Assembly: GCA_947489585.1 (NCBI GenBank) | Contig: CANLEE010000009.1 | Coordinates: 118,070 to 182,069, forward strand | Source: an uncultured Psychroserpens sp. | GTDB lineage: Bacteria; Bacteroidota; Bacteroidia; Flavobacteriales; Flavobacteriaceae | DNA length: 64,000 bases | Direction: 5' to 3' | The notes under the pieces: model-generated | The model's database searches: none | What the model was told of the DNA's origin: nothing | Seen by the model: the letters and a program-made list of their open reading frames with translations, nothing else | Part shown: piece by piece, positions 9,359 through 18,254 of the stretch | Numbering within the stretch: the stretch's first letter is position 1 | Layout: every line of letters starts with the position of its first letter | Made by a program: the position numbers and the translations under genes

Positions 9359-10672
9359 TTGAAGAACTTTATAAAGTACATTAATACGAATGTATTATTT
9401 AAAGTTGCACACCTTAATTCGGCAACTATCGTCACCAAAATTATAGCTGGAATTTTAACTTCTAAAGCTATTGCAATTTTTATTGGTGTCGAAGGCATGG
9501 CGCTTATTGGTAACCTTAGAAATTTTTTAAGTGCAGTTCAATCAGTTTCAATTCTTGGGTTTTATAATGGTGTTGTTAAAACTATAGCTAAGGTTAAAGA
9601 CGATAGCGTTAAATTGAGTCAGACCTTATCTACAGCATACTATTTATGTTTTTTCTCAACGATTTTAGTATCGTTTCTCTGTTATTACAATGCTCAATTT
9701 GTTAATGACTTACTGTTTTCATCAAACTATAATTATGCTTATATCATAAAAATAATGGCATTGGCATTGCCTTTTTATGCATTAAACATGATGAGTTTCT
9801 CTATTATGAATGGGTTTTCTAACTTTAAGATGCTACTCATTATAAATATTATTGGACAAATTCTTGGCTTGCTGGTAACCTTGCTTTTAATTTATGAGAA
9901 TCATATAGATGGTGCTTTAATTGCTGCAGTTGTTGCCCCCTCGCTCATTTTTTTAATCACTTTAGTTGGTATTATTAACCGACGAAATTTAATGACTTAC
10001 ATCAAGATTGATCATATTAGATTTGATATTTTAAAAACATTTGGACCTTATGCTGCTATGGCTTTAGTATCTGCAATTGCATTACCCATAATTTCTATTT
10101 GCATTCGAAATTATATTATTTCAGAAGTTGGAATTAAAGAAGCTGGGTATTGGGAAGCAATGAATAGAATTTCTAATTATTATCTCATGTTCATTACTTC
10201 AATCATAACCTTATATATAGTTCCTAGGTTTAGTGAAATAGATTCAAAAACCGAATTTAGAAAAGAAGTATTTGGGTTTTATAAATCGGTAATGCCAATT
10301 TTTGGAATAGGTTTAATTTTACTTTATGTTTTAAAATCGTTTATAGTGCCTCTTATTTTCTCTGAAGCGTTTAAACCAGTTGAGAATTTGTTCTTTTGGC
10401 AGCTTTTAGGAGATTTTATTAAGGTGTTATCTATCGTTATTGCGTATCAGTTTTTAGCAAAAAAGATGTTTGCGCACTTTATCATTATTGAAATCTTTTT
10501 AGTAGTTATGCTTTACATCTCCAGTGTGTATCTTATTGATGAATTTGGAGTTAAAGGTGCAGTAATGGGCCATTTTATTAGCTATCTAATGCACTATGGA
10601 ATTGTGTTATTAATATTTGGGTCTTCACTTTTTGGAATTGTATCAAATGATGAAACAGATTCTAGTTCGTAA
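9359..10672 (+). CDS. WzxE-like O-antigen/oligosaccharide flippase, copy 1
   Basis: The protein is 437 residues, almost entirely hydrophobic, with about 12 predicted membrane helices. It belongs to the polysaccharide-transport (MATE/Wzx) superfamily. The N-terminal block IGVEGMALIGNLRNFLSAVQ resembles WzxE-type lipid-III/O-antigen translocases. The TTG start abuts the aminotransferase stop exactly. The expected role is flipping undecaprenyl-linked repeat units across the inner membrane. The next gene is a diverged paralogue; both have the shared stretch AYQFLAKKM/L near the C-terminus. Confidence 0.85.
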   Translation: MKNFIKYINTNVLFKVAHLNSATIVTKIIAGILTSKAIAIFIGVEGMALIGNLRNFLSAVQSVSILGFYNGVVKTIAKVKDDSVKLSQTLSTAYYLCFFSTILVSFLCYYNAQFVNDLLFSSNYNYAYIIKIMALALPFYALNMMSFSIMNGFSNFKMLLIINIIGQILGLLVTLLLIYENHIDGALIAAVVAPSLIFLITLVGIINRRNLMTYIKIDHIRFDILKTFGPYAAMALVSAIALPIISICIRNYIISEVGIKEAGYWEAMNRISNYYLMFITSIITLYIVPRFSEIDSKTEFRKEVFGFYKSVMPIFGIGLILLYVLKSFIVPLIFSEAFKPVENLFFWQLLGDFIKVLSIVIAYQFLAKKMFAHFIIIEIFLVVMLYISSVYLIDEFGVKGAVMGHFISYLMHYGIVLLIFGSSLFGIVSNDETDSSS

Positions 10673-10722
10673 ACAAATAGTATATTTAGGCTACTAATTT
10701 AGTATAAACAATAAGAATCCTC

Positions 10723-12021
10723 GTGATAAATTTAAAGGGCATTATAAAAAGAAATCTTCTCTTAAAGATGACGTCCTTGAATGCTGTTGTTATCATTATC
10801 CGTTTAATTATCTCAGTATTTGTACAGCGATTATTGGCTGTTAATTTAGGTGAAGCCGGTATTGCTAAAATTGGTCAATTAAGAAACTTAGTACAAATGT
10901 TGACTAGTACCGCTTCACTTGGCATATTTAATGGTATTGTAAAGTATGTTTCCGAAAATGAACAGGATAAAAAGCAATTATCTAAACTGTTCTCTTCTGC
11001 TTTTATTTTTGGTGCTGTTGGTTCTATTGTTTCTGCTGCAGTTCTTTTTTTTAATGCAGATTATATTTCAGTAAGGTTATTTGGAACAAATGAATTTATA
11101 GATTTGATTAAATGTCTGGCGCTCTTACCGCCAATTATTGGTTTAAATCGAATTTTATATGGTTTGATTAATGGTCTTTCAGACTATAAAAAGCATGCTA
11201 AAATTGAGTTAGGAGCTTATGTGCTTTCAGCACTTTTGTTATTAATATTTCTATATTATTTCAGTTTAAAAGGTGTTTTGTTTTCTATTGTATTAACACC
11301 TCTAATTAGTTTTGGAGTTATTTTTATCATCTTCTTCGATAAACTGAAAAAGTATATCAAGTTAAAAGAATTGAGTACTGATTTTTCGTTTGTAAAACCA
11401 TTATTGGCGTTTACATTAATGTCTTTTATTTCTTCAGTATTATTAAATTATATAGAATTAGATGTAAGAACAACGATAACTGATAGAATTAATATTGAAG
11501 AAGCGGGTTATTGGACAGCCATGAATTTTATTTCTAAAAACTATATGGTGTTTTCTTCAAGCATTTTCACGCTTTATGTAATTCCAAAATTCGCAAAAAT
11601 TAATACAGGAAATGCATTTAAAAAAGAAGTGCTCTACATTTATAAAACATTATTACCTTTATTTGGTATAGGGATGATTGCTGTTTATTTACTGAGACAT
11701 GTAATCATCGATATTATATATCCCAATTTTGCGGGCTTAGAAGGTTTATTTAAATGGCAACTGCTAGGTGATTTTGTTAGGCTGGCAACTGTAGTAATAG
11801 CCTATCAATTTTTGGCAAAAAAGTTAGTGTGGAGTTTCGTGATTACTGAGTTAATTTCATTAGGATTGTTCTATGGTTTGTCAAAACACTTTGTAGACAT
11901 TTATGGAGCCGAAGGTGTTGTGATGGCACATTTTTATAGGTATATTATTTATTTTGTTATTGTAGTGATTACAGTATGGTTCTATTTCAGAAAACAGAAT
12001 GTGTCTAAGTTTAAGACTTAA
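10723..12021 (+). CDS. WzxE-like O-antigen/oligosaccharide flippase, copy 2
   Basis: The protein is 432 residues with about 12 membrane helices and a GTG start 50 nt after copy 1. It is homologous to copy 1 along its length (LGEAGIAKIGQLRNLVQ aligned with IGVEGMALIGNLRNFLS; conserved EEAGYWTAMNFISKNY versus KEAGYWEAMNRISNYY). Two flippases in one locus suggest that two different repeat units, or two linkage types, are exported, or that one copy has specialised. The 3' end overlaps the convergent gene on the minus strand by 11 nt. Confidence 0.85.
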   Translation: MINLKGIIKRNLLLKMTSLNAVVIIIRLIISVFVQRLLAVNLGEAGIAKIGQLRNLVQMLTSTASLGIFNGIVKYVSENEQDKKQLSKLFSSAFIFGAVGSIVSAAVLFFNADYISVRLFGTNEFIDLIKCLALLPPIIGLNRILYGLINGLSDYKKHAKIELGAYVLSALLLLIFLYYFSLKGVLFSIVLTPLISFGVIFIIFFDKLKKYIKLKELSTDFSFVKPLLAFTLMSFISSVLLNYIELDVRTTITDRINIEEAGYWTAMNFISKNYMVFSSSIFTLYVIPKFAKINTGNAFKKEVLYIYKTLLPLFGIGMIAVYLLRHVIIDIIYPNFAGLEGLFKWQLLGDFVRLATVVIAYQFLAKKLVWSFVITELISLGLFYGLSKHFVDIYGAEGVVMAHFYRYIIYFVIVVITVWFYFRKQNVSKFKT

Positions 12022-12826
12022 AACTAGCTTTTAAAATATGAAAGAATCTGTTTGGTAGATATTTAAGATTATGAATAAAAATAGAAAAACTACTCACATG
12101 GCTCTCTATGTATTCAATTCCAAAATCTGAATATTTAATTTTTTGTACGCGTTTTGAAACTTTACTTCTTTTATTAAGCTTATTATCGCTATGTATTAAT
12201 TGTATCCAAAGTGCTTGTTTTTGAATAACAACTTGATTTGGGTAAGATGCCCAATAATGATGACTGTGAGTGATAACCATGTCTTTACTATCATGATTAC
12301 TAACGACACTAACAAACGGATTGGATTTTAGCTTCAGGGTTCTAATTTCGATAGCTGATTTAGCATTTAAAATAAGTTGATAACCCATTTGTAAATCAAT
12401 TATGGTTTTGTCTTGGGGCTTATAAGAATCTTGAATTGTCTTTATAAAATCCCTATGTATAATATCATCATTGTCAAGTCTAGTCGTTAAATAATGCCCG
12501 TCTTCTGGATGTAATTGTGTTTGTATATAATAAAAAACATCATCATTTAAGTTTTTAAAACCGTTGATATAAATTGGTTTGAAATTTTTGAAAGCCTTAG
12601 CATAAGATTCTATCTTGTCTTTATAAGCCAATGGCGTATCTATATCAAAACAAACGAGCCAAGTGAAATTTTGATTTGATTGGTTTTTTACTGATTTAAA
12701 ACAGTACCTATCAAAAATTTTAAATCTAGCATCAAGCCACTTTGAAGTTAAGACTTCATACTGACTAGCTGTAGTCTTCCATTCTTCGTTTTTTAGATTG
12801 AAACGTGTTATAAGAAAATGCTTCAT
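12011..12826 (-). CDS. Putative rhamnosyltransferase-like glycosyltransferase
   Basis: The protein is 271 residues. The opening (KHFLITRFNLKN, then RFKIFDRYCFKSVKNQSNQN and FTWLVCFDIDTP) matches the pattern of the Rhamno_transf family of bacterial glycosyltransferases as I remember it. The stretch TTRLDNDDIIHRDF supplies a DxDD-like metal/nucleotide-sugar site. It is coupled by a 4-nt overlap to the upstream glycosyltransferase gene on the same strand and runs convergently into the second flippase. The acceptor and donor cannot be read from the sequence. Confidence 0.72.
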   Translation of the reverse strand: MKHFLITRFNLKNEEWKTTASQYEVLTSKWLDARFKIFDRYCFKSVKNQSNQNFTWLVCFDIDTPLAYKDKIESYAKAFKNFKPIYINGFKNLNDDVFYYIQTQLHPEDGHYLTTRLDNDDIIHRDFIKTIQDSYKPQDKTIIDLQMGYQLILNAKSAIEIRTLKLKSNPFVSVVSNHDSKDMVITHSHHYWASYPNQVVIQKQALWIQLIHSDNKLNKRSKVSKRVQKIKYSDFGIEYIESHVSSFSIFIHNLKYLPNRFFHILKASFKS

Positions 12827-13974
12827 TTAATGTCCTTTTTTTGCCAAGTATCAATATATTTTTGAGCAATTTCGATATAATTATGCTCTGCTTCTATAAA
12901 TTGACGTGCATTGTGGGCAATCTCAATAATCTTTTCAGGAGTTTCAATTAGCCAACTCAGCTTACTTACTAAATAATCCACGTCTGGTAAAGCGTTTATA
13001 GCTACAGTGTCTTCCTCTAAATTAAAATAATCTAACCACTCTTTTTCGGCTCCTGTGAAAACGACTTTCCCTTTTGCCATTGCTTCTAAAGCATTGTAAC
13101 CTTGATCATAGCTATAAACTTGATCTAAAAGAATATGACAACTATCATAGTAACTGATATAGTCTTCATATGGAAGGTTTTCTACTCTCAAAATGTGTAC
13201 GCACTCTTGATATTTTTTAGCGATGATTTTAAGTGCGTCATCAAAAAAAGAAGCTCCTTTCCGTATTGCATTAGATGTATTTACACCATGAAAAATAATT
13301 ACTTTTTCATTTAAAATTGGAGCAATGAACTTTATTTTATCAATATTTATTGGATTAGGAACCATACCTAAATAAGCTTTGAATTCTAGAAGTGGTAAAT
13401 GATAATCAAGATCAGATGCAATAACACCATTTAAGTGATTAAATAAATAATTATGAAGCTCTAGCGCAGGTGTGTCTAGCTTTTTTAAAAGATTTTCATA
13501 GTCATTTTTAAGATTTTTATTTTCAAAAAAAGGAGTTAAAATGGAGTATTTAAATTTTTTATCATAAGCATATTTAATACTCGTGTGGTCAATACCACAG
13601 GATAATAAGTAAACATTTTTGTTTGAATTAATTAGGCTGCTAACAATTTCAATTTCATGCTTTGTAGTATGCTTAACAATACTTTCATTATATAGTTGAA
13701 CAATATCAAAACCTTTTAATATTGGAAAGAGTTTTTTAAAGCGATATGTGTTTTCCCAACCTATGAGATTGATATTAAAAATTTTATTAATCAATTTTGT
13801 GAATGGAAAAATTAGTCGCGAATTAAAAAAACGTGCGCCAATAAATATATCAACGTCAAAATTTTTAAACCCATCTTTTTGACCTAGTAATAAAACGTCA
13901 TGACCAAGAGACTGTAACCCTTCCTTAAGAGAATTATGTAGTCTACTATATTCACCAACCAATAATATTTTCAT
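12823..13974 (-). CDS. Glycosyltransferase, GT4-like (GT-B fold)
   Basis: The protein is 383 residues. The N-terminus MKILLVGEYSRLHNSLKEGL begins a GT-B Rossmann domain, and the C-terminal half contains the sugar-nucleotide binding region YSYDQGYNALEAMAKGKVVF, a variant of the E-x7-E motif of GT4 enzymes. It likely adds one sugar to the lipid-linked repeat unit on the cytoplasmic face. It is first in a two-gene minus-strand unit (4-nt overlap with the next gene) and divergent from the next plus-strand glycosyltransferase; the 36-nt gap must hold both promoters or parts of them. Confidence 0.8.
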   Translation of the reverse strand: MKILLVGEYSRLHNSLKEGLQSLGHDVLLLGQKDGFKNFDVDIFIGARFFNSRLIFPFTKLINKIFNINLIGWENTYRFKKLFPILKGFDIVQLYNESIVKHTTKHEIEIVSSLINSNKNVYLLSCGIDHTSIKYAYDKKFKYSILTPFFENKNLKNDYENLLKKLDTPALELHNYLFNHLNGVIASDLDYHLPLLEFKAYLGMVPNPINIDKIKFIAPILNEKVIIFHGVNTSNAIRKGASFFDDALKIIAKKYQECVHILRVENLPYEDYISYYDSCHILLDQVYSYDQGYNALEAMAKGKVVFTGAEKEWLDYFNLEEDTVAINALPDVDYLVSKLSWLIETPEKIIEIAHNARQFIEAEHNYIEIAQKYIDTWQKKDIK

Positions 13975-13980
13975 TTAGGT

Positions 13981-13988
13981 TATATTTG
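13981..13988 (+). promoter_or_regulatory. Putative Bacteroidota -7 promoter element (TATATTTG)
   Basis: TATATTTG matches the Bacteroidota -7 consensus TAnnTTTG and lies 22 nt before the ATG at 14011 in a 36-nt divergent intergenic gap. No convincing TTTG -33 element is visible at the right distance, so this is a tentative call. Confidence 0.4.
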
Positions 13989-14010
13989 GCATAAAGATAA
14001 ATAATTGTTG

Positions 14011-15090
14011 ATGTCTCAAGGCAAAAAAATATGTATTGTAGTTACATCTTTAGGTAAAGGCGGTGTAGAACGTTCTTCAGCCTTACTCTCAAAATTACTA
14101 AGTCGTTTAGGGTATACTATTCACATAGTAATAATTATGGATCATATCAGTAATGATTTTGAAGGAGAACTTCTAAATTTAGGGAAGATTCATTCGGAAT
14201 TATTAATTACAGAAAAGTTTAAAAAGTTTAAAGTATTTAAAGCGTATTTAAAGACACATCATTTTGATTTTGTAATTGATAACCGCTCTAGACCAAATTT
14301 ATTAAGAGAATTTATAGTATCTAGATGGCTTTATGAACCTAAAAAAACAATATATGGTGTTCATAGTTATCGATTGGAGACTTATTTTCCTTCAATTAAG
14401 GTTATATCAAAATATTTATATGCCAATGCATATAAAGTAGTTGCAGTTTCTAAGGAAATTGAAAATACTATTACATCTGTTTATGGATTAAGTAATGTAA
14501 CAACCATTCATAATCCGGTCGAAAAGCTTCAAAGTCAAAATACAGATTTAGATGAAGGTCTAGGAGATTATATTTTATACTTCGGAAGGATTAATGATCA
14601 GGTTAAGAATATTTCATTATTAATTGAATCCTATCAAAAATCAAAATTGCCAGAGCAGGATGTGTCTCTATTGATTTTAGGTGATGGAGACGATTTAAAC
14701 CTAATGAAAGCTAAGGTAAAAGCAAAAAACTTACAAAAACATATTACATTTAAACCATTTGTAGAAAACCCATCTTTATATGTTGAGCGCGCTAAATTCA
14801 CTGTACTAACAAGCCGATATGAAGGGTTTCCAATGACTATTTTAGAATCGCTAGCTATGGGAACGCCTGTCGTTTCTGTAGATTGTAAATCTGGACCTAA
14901 CGAAATGATTGAAAACGAATTTAATGGTTTACTTGTAGAAAATAACAATTCTGAAAAAATGGCTTCTGCTATGAATCGATTCATAATTGATAATGCATTA
15001 TATTTGAAATGTAAGTCTAATACGAAGCCTAGCGTTTCAAAATTTTCTATGGAGCATATCGGGCAATCATGGTTAGAATTACTGACTTAA
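14011..15090 (+). CDS. Glycosyltransferase, GT4 family
   Basis: The protein is 359 residues from the ATG at 14011; two in-frame TTG codons directly upstream (14005, 14008) are possible but less likely starts. The N-terminus KICIVVTSLGKGGVERSSAL is the classic GT4 donor-domain opening with the GG(V)ER motif. The C-terminal TSRYEGFPMTILESLAMGTP supplies the E-x7-E region that binds the nucleotide sugar. It overlaps the FdtA-like gene downstream by 22 nt, so the two are cotranscribed. Probable role: repeat-unit assembly. Confidence 0.88.
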   Translation: MSQGKKICIVVTSLGKGGVERSSALLSKLLSRLGYTIHIVIIMDHISNDFEGELLNLGKIHSELLITEKFKKFKVFKAYLKTHHFDFVIDNRSRPNLLREFIVSRWLYEPKKTIYGVHSYRLETYFPSIKVISKYLYANAYKVVAVSKEIENTITSVYGLSNVTTIHNPVEKLQSQNTDLDEGLGDYILYFGRINDQVKNISLLIESYQKSKLPEQDVSLLILGDGDDLNLMKAKVKAKNLQKHITFKPFVENPSLYVERAKFTVLTSRYEGFPMTILESLAMGTPVVSVDCKSGPNEMIENEFNGLLVENNNSEKMASAMNRFIIDNALYLKCKSNTKPSVSKFSMEHIGQSWLELLT

Positions 15091-15509
15091 AATTACTGAA
15101 ATTGAATACTTTAAAAGACGTTTTAAAATTAGAAATACCTAATGTTCATGATGTGAGAGGTAAACTTGCTGTTGTTGAAAAAGAAACAATTCCTTTTGCA
15201 ATACAACGTGTGTATTACTTATATGATGTGCCTAGTGGCGCCGATAGAGGCGGCCACGCTCATAAAGAGCAAGAGTCAGTGATTTTGGCACTTAGTGGAA
15301 GCTTTGAGGTTATTATAGATGACGGAAAAGATAAAAAACGGATCATGCTTAATAGACCTGATATTGGTTTATATGTGCCTACAGGTATCTGGCGAGAAAT
15401 AGAAAATTTTTCTTCAGGATCGGTATGTTTAGTACTTGCATCTACTCAATTTGATGAAAGCGAATACATAAGAAATTATAACGATTTTGTGTCTTCTAAA
15501 ATAGGATAA
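15069..15509 (+). CDS. fdtA: FdtA/WxcM-like cupin, dTDP-sugar 3,4-ketoisomerase
   Basis: The protein is 146 residues, the normal size for a single-cupin FdtA/QdtA/TylM3-like enzyme. The cupin motif GADRGGHAHKEQ holds the two catalytic histidines (H63, H65), and VPTGIWREIENFS follows at the expected place. These enzymes convert dTDP-4-keto-6-deoxyglucose to the 3-keto isomer, the substrate of a 3-aminotransferase such as the DegT-family protein at 8255-9358. The last 34 nt overlap the 3' end of the convergent glycosyltransferase. The choice between 3-keto-fucose and 3-keto-quinovose cannot be made from the sequence alone. Confidence 0.85.
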   Translation: MVRITDLKLLKLNTLKDVLKLEIPNVHDVRGKLAVVEKETIPFAIQRVYYLYDVPSGADRGGHAHKEQESVILALSGSFEVIIDDGKDKKRIMLNRPDIGLYVPTGIWREIENFSSGSVCLVLASTQFDESEYIRNYNDFVSSKIG

Positions 15510-16417
15510 TAGGTCTTCACATTCTTGGCCTTTCTAATTCTTAAAAATAGTTTTATAAGCCATTTTGGAGATTTTAAAAGTAATCTTCGCTTTAGTGATA
15601 AATGCTTTTTAGAAATTGCATTACTATAATGTTTGTGAGAAATAGTATCATTATTGAGTTTAGCTAATACTGCTAACGAAAACCTGTTGTTATCTAAGAA
15701 TTTTTTTAAGTGAATATTATTTTTCTCTTCCTTGACGTAGTTGTCATATTTAGGTTTAGAACTTATAGAAGTAGTAGAGTTGGATAAACTATGCGTGTTT
15801 TGAACATAATAAACCAATACCTTATTTAAAAATACAATGGGATAATGTAATCCAATCCTAATCCATAAATCAATGTCTTGACCAGATTTGATTTGAGTAT
15901 CAAAATCACCTGTAGTTTTTAAAATGTCCTTTTTGAAAACCGTACTTGAACCAGATAATATAGTATGTCTGCCACTAGCCTCAAAATAGTCTAAAACTGA
16001 AACAGTGTTAGTGTGCTTAAAGCTATATGGCACAGGAATGATTTTTGTATCATGTTTATGTGCAATAGCAGCAGTAAATACAGATTGTTGCTTGTGGCTA
16101 TTGATAATATCATACATGCTATTTAAAAAAACCTTGTCCCAAAGATCATCTCCATCTAAAAGCGCTATAAAAACTCCTTTTGCATTCTGCATGCCTTGAT
16201 TTCTTGCATGAGATGCACCATGATTATCTTGATTAATAATTGTAATTCTAGAGTCATTAAATTGTTTTAAAACCTCCAAACTTCCATCTGTTGAGCCATC
16301 ATTTATGATAAGGACTTCAAAATCTTCAAATGTTTGGGCTAATACAGATTGAAGTGTATCTGAGATATACATTTCCTTATTGTAAACCGAAATTATAACT
16401 GAAAAAAATGGACTCAT
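15476..16417 (-). CDS. Glycosyltransferase, GT2 family
   Basis: The protein is 313 residues. It opens with FSVIISVYNKEMYISDTLQS and VLIINDGSTDGS, the GT-A nucleotide-binding signature, with the DxD-like LLDGDDLW site about 90 residues in and SGQDIDLWIRIG in the acceptor region. This is a typical inverting GT2 enzyme for polysaccharide repeat-unit assembly. It overlaps the upstream GT2 gene by 4 nt and the convergent fdtA-like gene by 34 nt. Confidence 0.88.
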   Translation of the reverse strand: MSPFFSVIISVYNKEMYISDTLQSVLAQTFEDFEVLIINDGSTDGSLEVLKQFNDSRITIINQDNHGASHARNQGMQNAKGVFIALLDGDDLWDKVFLNSMYDIINSHKQQSVFTAAIAHKHDTKIIPVPYSFKHTNTVSVLDYFEASGRHTILSGSSTVFKKDILKTTGDFDTQIKSGQDIDLWIRIGLHYPIVFLNKVLVYYVQNTHSLSNSTTSISSKPKYDNYVKEEKNNIHLKKFLDNNRFSLAVLAKLNNDTISHKHYSNAISKKHLSLKRRLLLKSPKWLIKLFLRIRKAKNVKTYYPILEDTKSL

Positions 16418-17304
16418 GAATTTAAATCTTTATAACACATAAAACTTATTCTATACGCTTGTAAAACCTTTACCGAAGGATTTGACCCTAATAAATTCTT
16501 CTTCATGTATGAATGCCATAACTTATAGAAAAGTGAAGCGAGATAATTTAATTTATAACGCTTAAGTGTAATGAATAATTTTAAAAGATGGTTGTCATGT
16601 TTAGCAATGTCATCATTATTATGAAGTTGAATTAATGTTAGCGCTGCTTTTTCTTTCTTTTTGAGATAGGTGTCACTGCTTTCAATACCTAAGTGATAGA
16701 CTTCATTATCAATATGAAACACGTTAATTGTATTGATTTTCAGCAAAGCTCCAAAATAATTATCAAAACCATAGCCTTCGTAGTTGATTTTAGAATTTGT
16801 ATCAATAAAAACCGACTTTTTAATTAAAAAATTTCCTGATATGACTATTTTATACGGAAACTCATTTCGTTTTGAAGCAGGCATTTCTTCATTGTTTTTT
16901 CCATAAGTCCATCGCAACCTTAAGGCTTCCTCAGGTTGCTCTTTTTTGTAAGCAAAGCCTCCATAAATGACATCGTAATTAGCGTTTATATGGTTCAAAT
17001 AATTTGCTATAAAAGTGGGTTTCTTCGGAATAACATCTGCATCTAAAAAGAGGAGATACTCATAGGCTGCAACTTCTGCCAATTGTTGCCTGGTCGCAAT
17101 TCTACCTTTATTCGTTTTAGAAATATCATAAGATGTATAAGATAGCAGTTCAATGTCATGTTTTTGTTTCTGAAATTCAACTCCTGAAGCATCATCTAAA
17201 CATTTAATTTCAAAAGTAACACCACATAATTCTAACTGTTTATGAACTGTTTTAACGAGCTCAATAACATCATAATTATAAACAGGAATTAATACTGAAA
17301 TCAT
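16414..17304 (-). CDS. Glycosyltransferase, GT2 family
   Basis: The protein is 296 residues. ISVLIPVYNYDVIELVKTVH and IKCLDDASG form the GT-A fold start, and LLFLDADVIPK carries the DxD metal site. The central KIVISGNFLIKKSVF is common in GT2 enzymes of this type. It is the first gene of a two-gene minus-strand unit and divergent from the oxygenase gene. The donor sugar is unknown. Confidence 0.87.
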   Translation of the reverse strand: MISVLIPVYNYDVIELVKTVHKQLELCGVTFEIKCLDDASGVEFQKQKHDIELLSYTSYDISKTNKGRIATRQQLAEVAAYEYLLFLDADVIPKKPTFIANYLNHINANYDVIYGGFAYKKEQPEEALRLRWTYGKNNEEMPASKRNEFPYKIVISGNFLIKKSVFIDTNSKINYEGYGFDNYFGALLKINTINVFHIDNEVYHLGIESSDTYLKKKEKAALTLIQLHNNDDIAKHDNHLLKLFITLKRYKLNYLASLFYKLWHSYMKKNLLGSNPSVKVLQAYRISFMCYKDLNS

Positions 17305-17377
17305 TGCAATGAATTAAAGTTTAAAAATACAGTTTTAAATTAAAAGGATTAAATTGCAGTACCTAAAAATAATAAGT

Positions 17378-18205
17378 ATGGAAGTTTCTAATCGGAAAGA
17401 AATTTCAGAATTAATTTATAACGCTATAAAGAGCAAAAAAGACGATTTGATAGAAGCGTATAAGGCTTCAAAATCAAATATAGGTTACTTTTATATAGAT
17501 GATCTATTGCCTAAAGAACTCGCCGAAAAATGTTTTGAAGTATTTCCTAATACTTCTGAAATGCGCCAATTAAAAAGCTTAAGAGAATATAAATATATTT
17601 CAGCTCAAATGGATAAGCATAACCAATTGTTGGAAGAGGTTTTATTTGCATTCCAAGATAAAAAAATTGTACAACTTATTGGTGAAATTTGTAATATAGA
17701 ATCACTTTATGCCGATGATTCGCTTTATGCTGGAGGGTTGTCACTAATGACTCAAAATAATTATTTGCATCCGCATTTAGATAATTCTCATGATGCTCAA
17801 AGAGAGCGTTGGCGTGTACTAAACTTGTTGTATTATGTGACTCCAAATTGGGAGACACAAAATGGAGGTCATCTTGAAATATGGCCAAATGGCCCTAAAA
17901 AAGAGCCTGTTATTATTGAAAGTAAGTTTAATCGCTTGGCTGTAATGGCAACTCATGATACCTCATGGCATTCTGTAAACAAAGTAAAGGTAGATAACAG
18001 TAGACGCTGCATTTCTAATTATTACTTTAGTGATTATCCATTGCATGAAAAGGATAAATTCCATGTCACAAAATTTAGAGGACGTCCAAATGATACGTTT
18101 ACCAATATCATTCTCGATTTTGATGCTAGTGTGCGTACAATGATTCGAAAAGTATTCAAAAAAGGCATTCGTAAAAATCCACACATCTATAAAAATAAGT
18201 CTTAA
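17378..18205 (+). CDS. 2-oxoglutarate/Fe(II)-dependent oxygenase (prolyl-4-hydroxylase-like)
   Basis: From the ATG at 17378 the product is 275 residues; an in-frame TTG at 17354 would add eight. The facial triad is visible: H133 and D135 in HPHLDNS, and H198 in HDTSWHSV, with a downstream Arg-rich stretch (NSRRCISNYYFSD) that can bind 2-oxoglutarate. The fold places it with P4H-like oxygenases. Its position among glycosyltransferases suggests hydroxylation of a polysaccharide or lipid component, but a protein substrate is possible. It is divergent from the GT2 pair and followed by the beta-helix protein 49 nt on. Confidence 0.8.
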   Translation: MEVSNRKEISELIYNAIKSKKDDLIEAYKASKSNIGYFYIDDLLPKELAEKCFEVFPNTSEMRQLKSLREYKYISAQMDKHNQLLEEVLFAFQDKKIVQLIGEICNIESLYADDSLYAGGLSLMTQNNYLHPHLDNSHDAQRERWRVLNLLYYVTPNWETQNGGHLEIWPNGPKKEPVIIESKFNRLAVMATHDTSWHSVNKVKVDNSRRCISNYYFSDYPLHEKDKFHVTKFRGRPNDTFTNIILDFDASVRTMIRKVFKKGIRKNPHIYKNKS

Positions 18206-18254
18206 TCAATACTAGCCATTATTTTTTTGGTATAGTAATTGAAAATAAATAATC

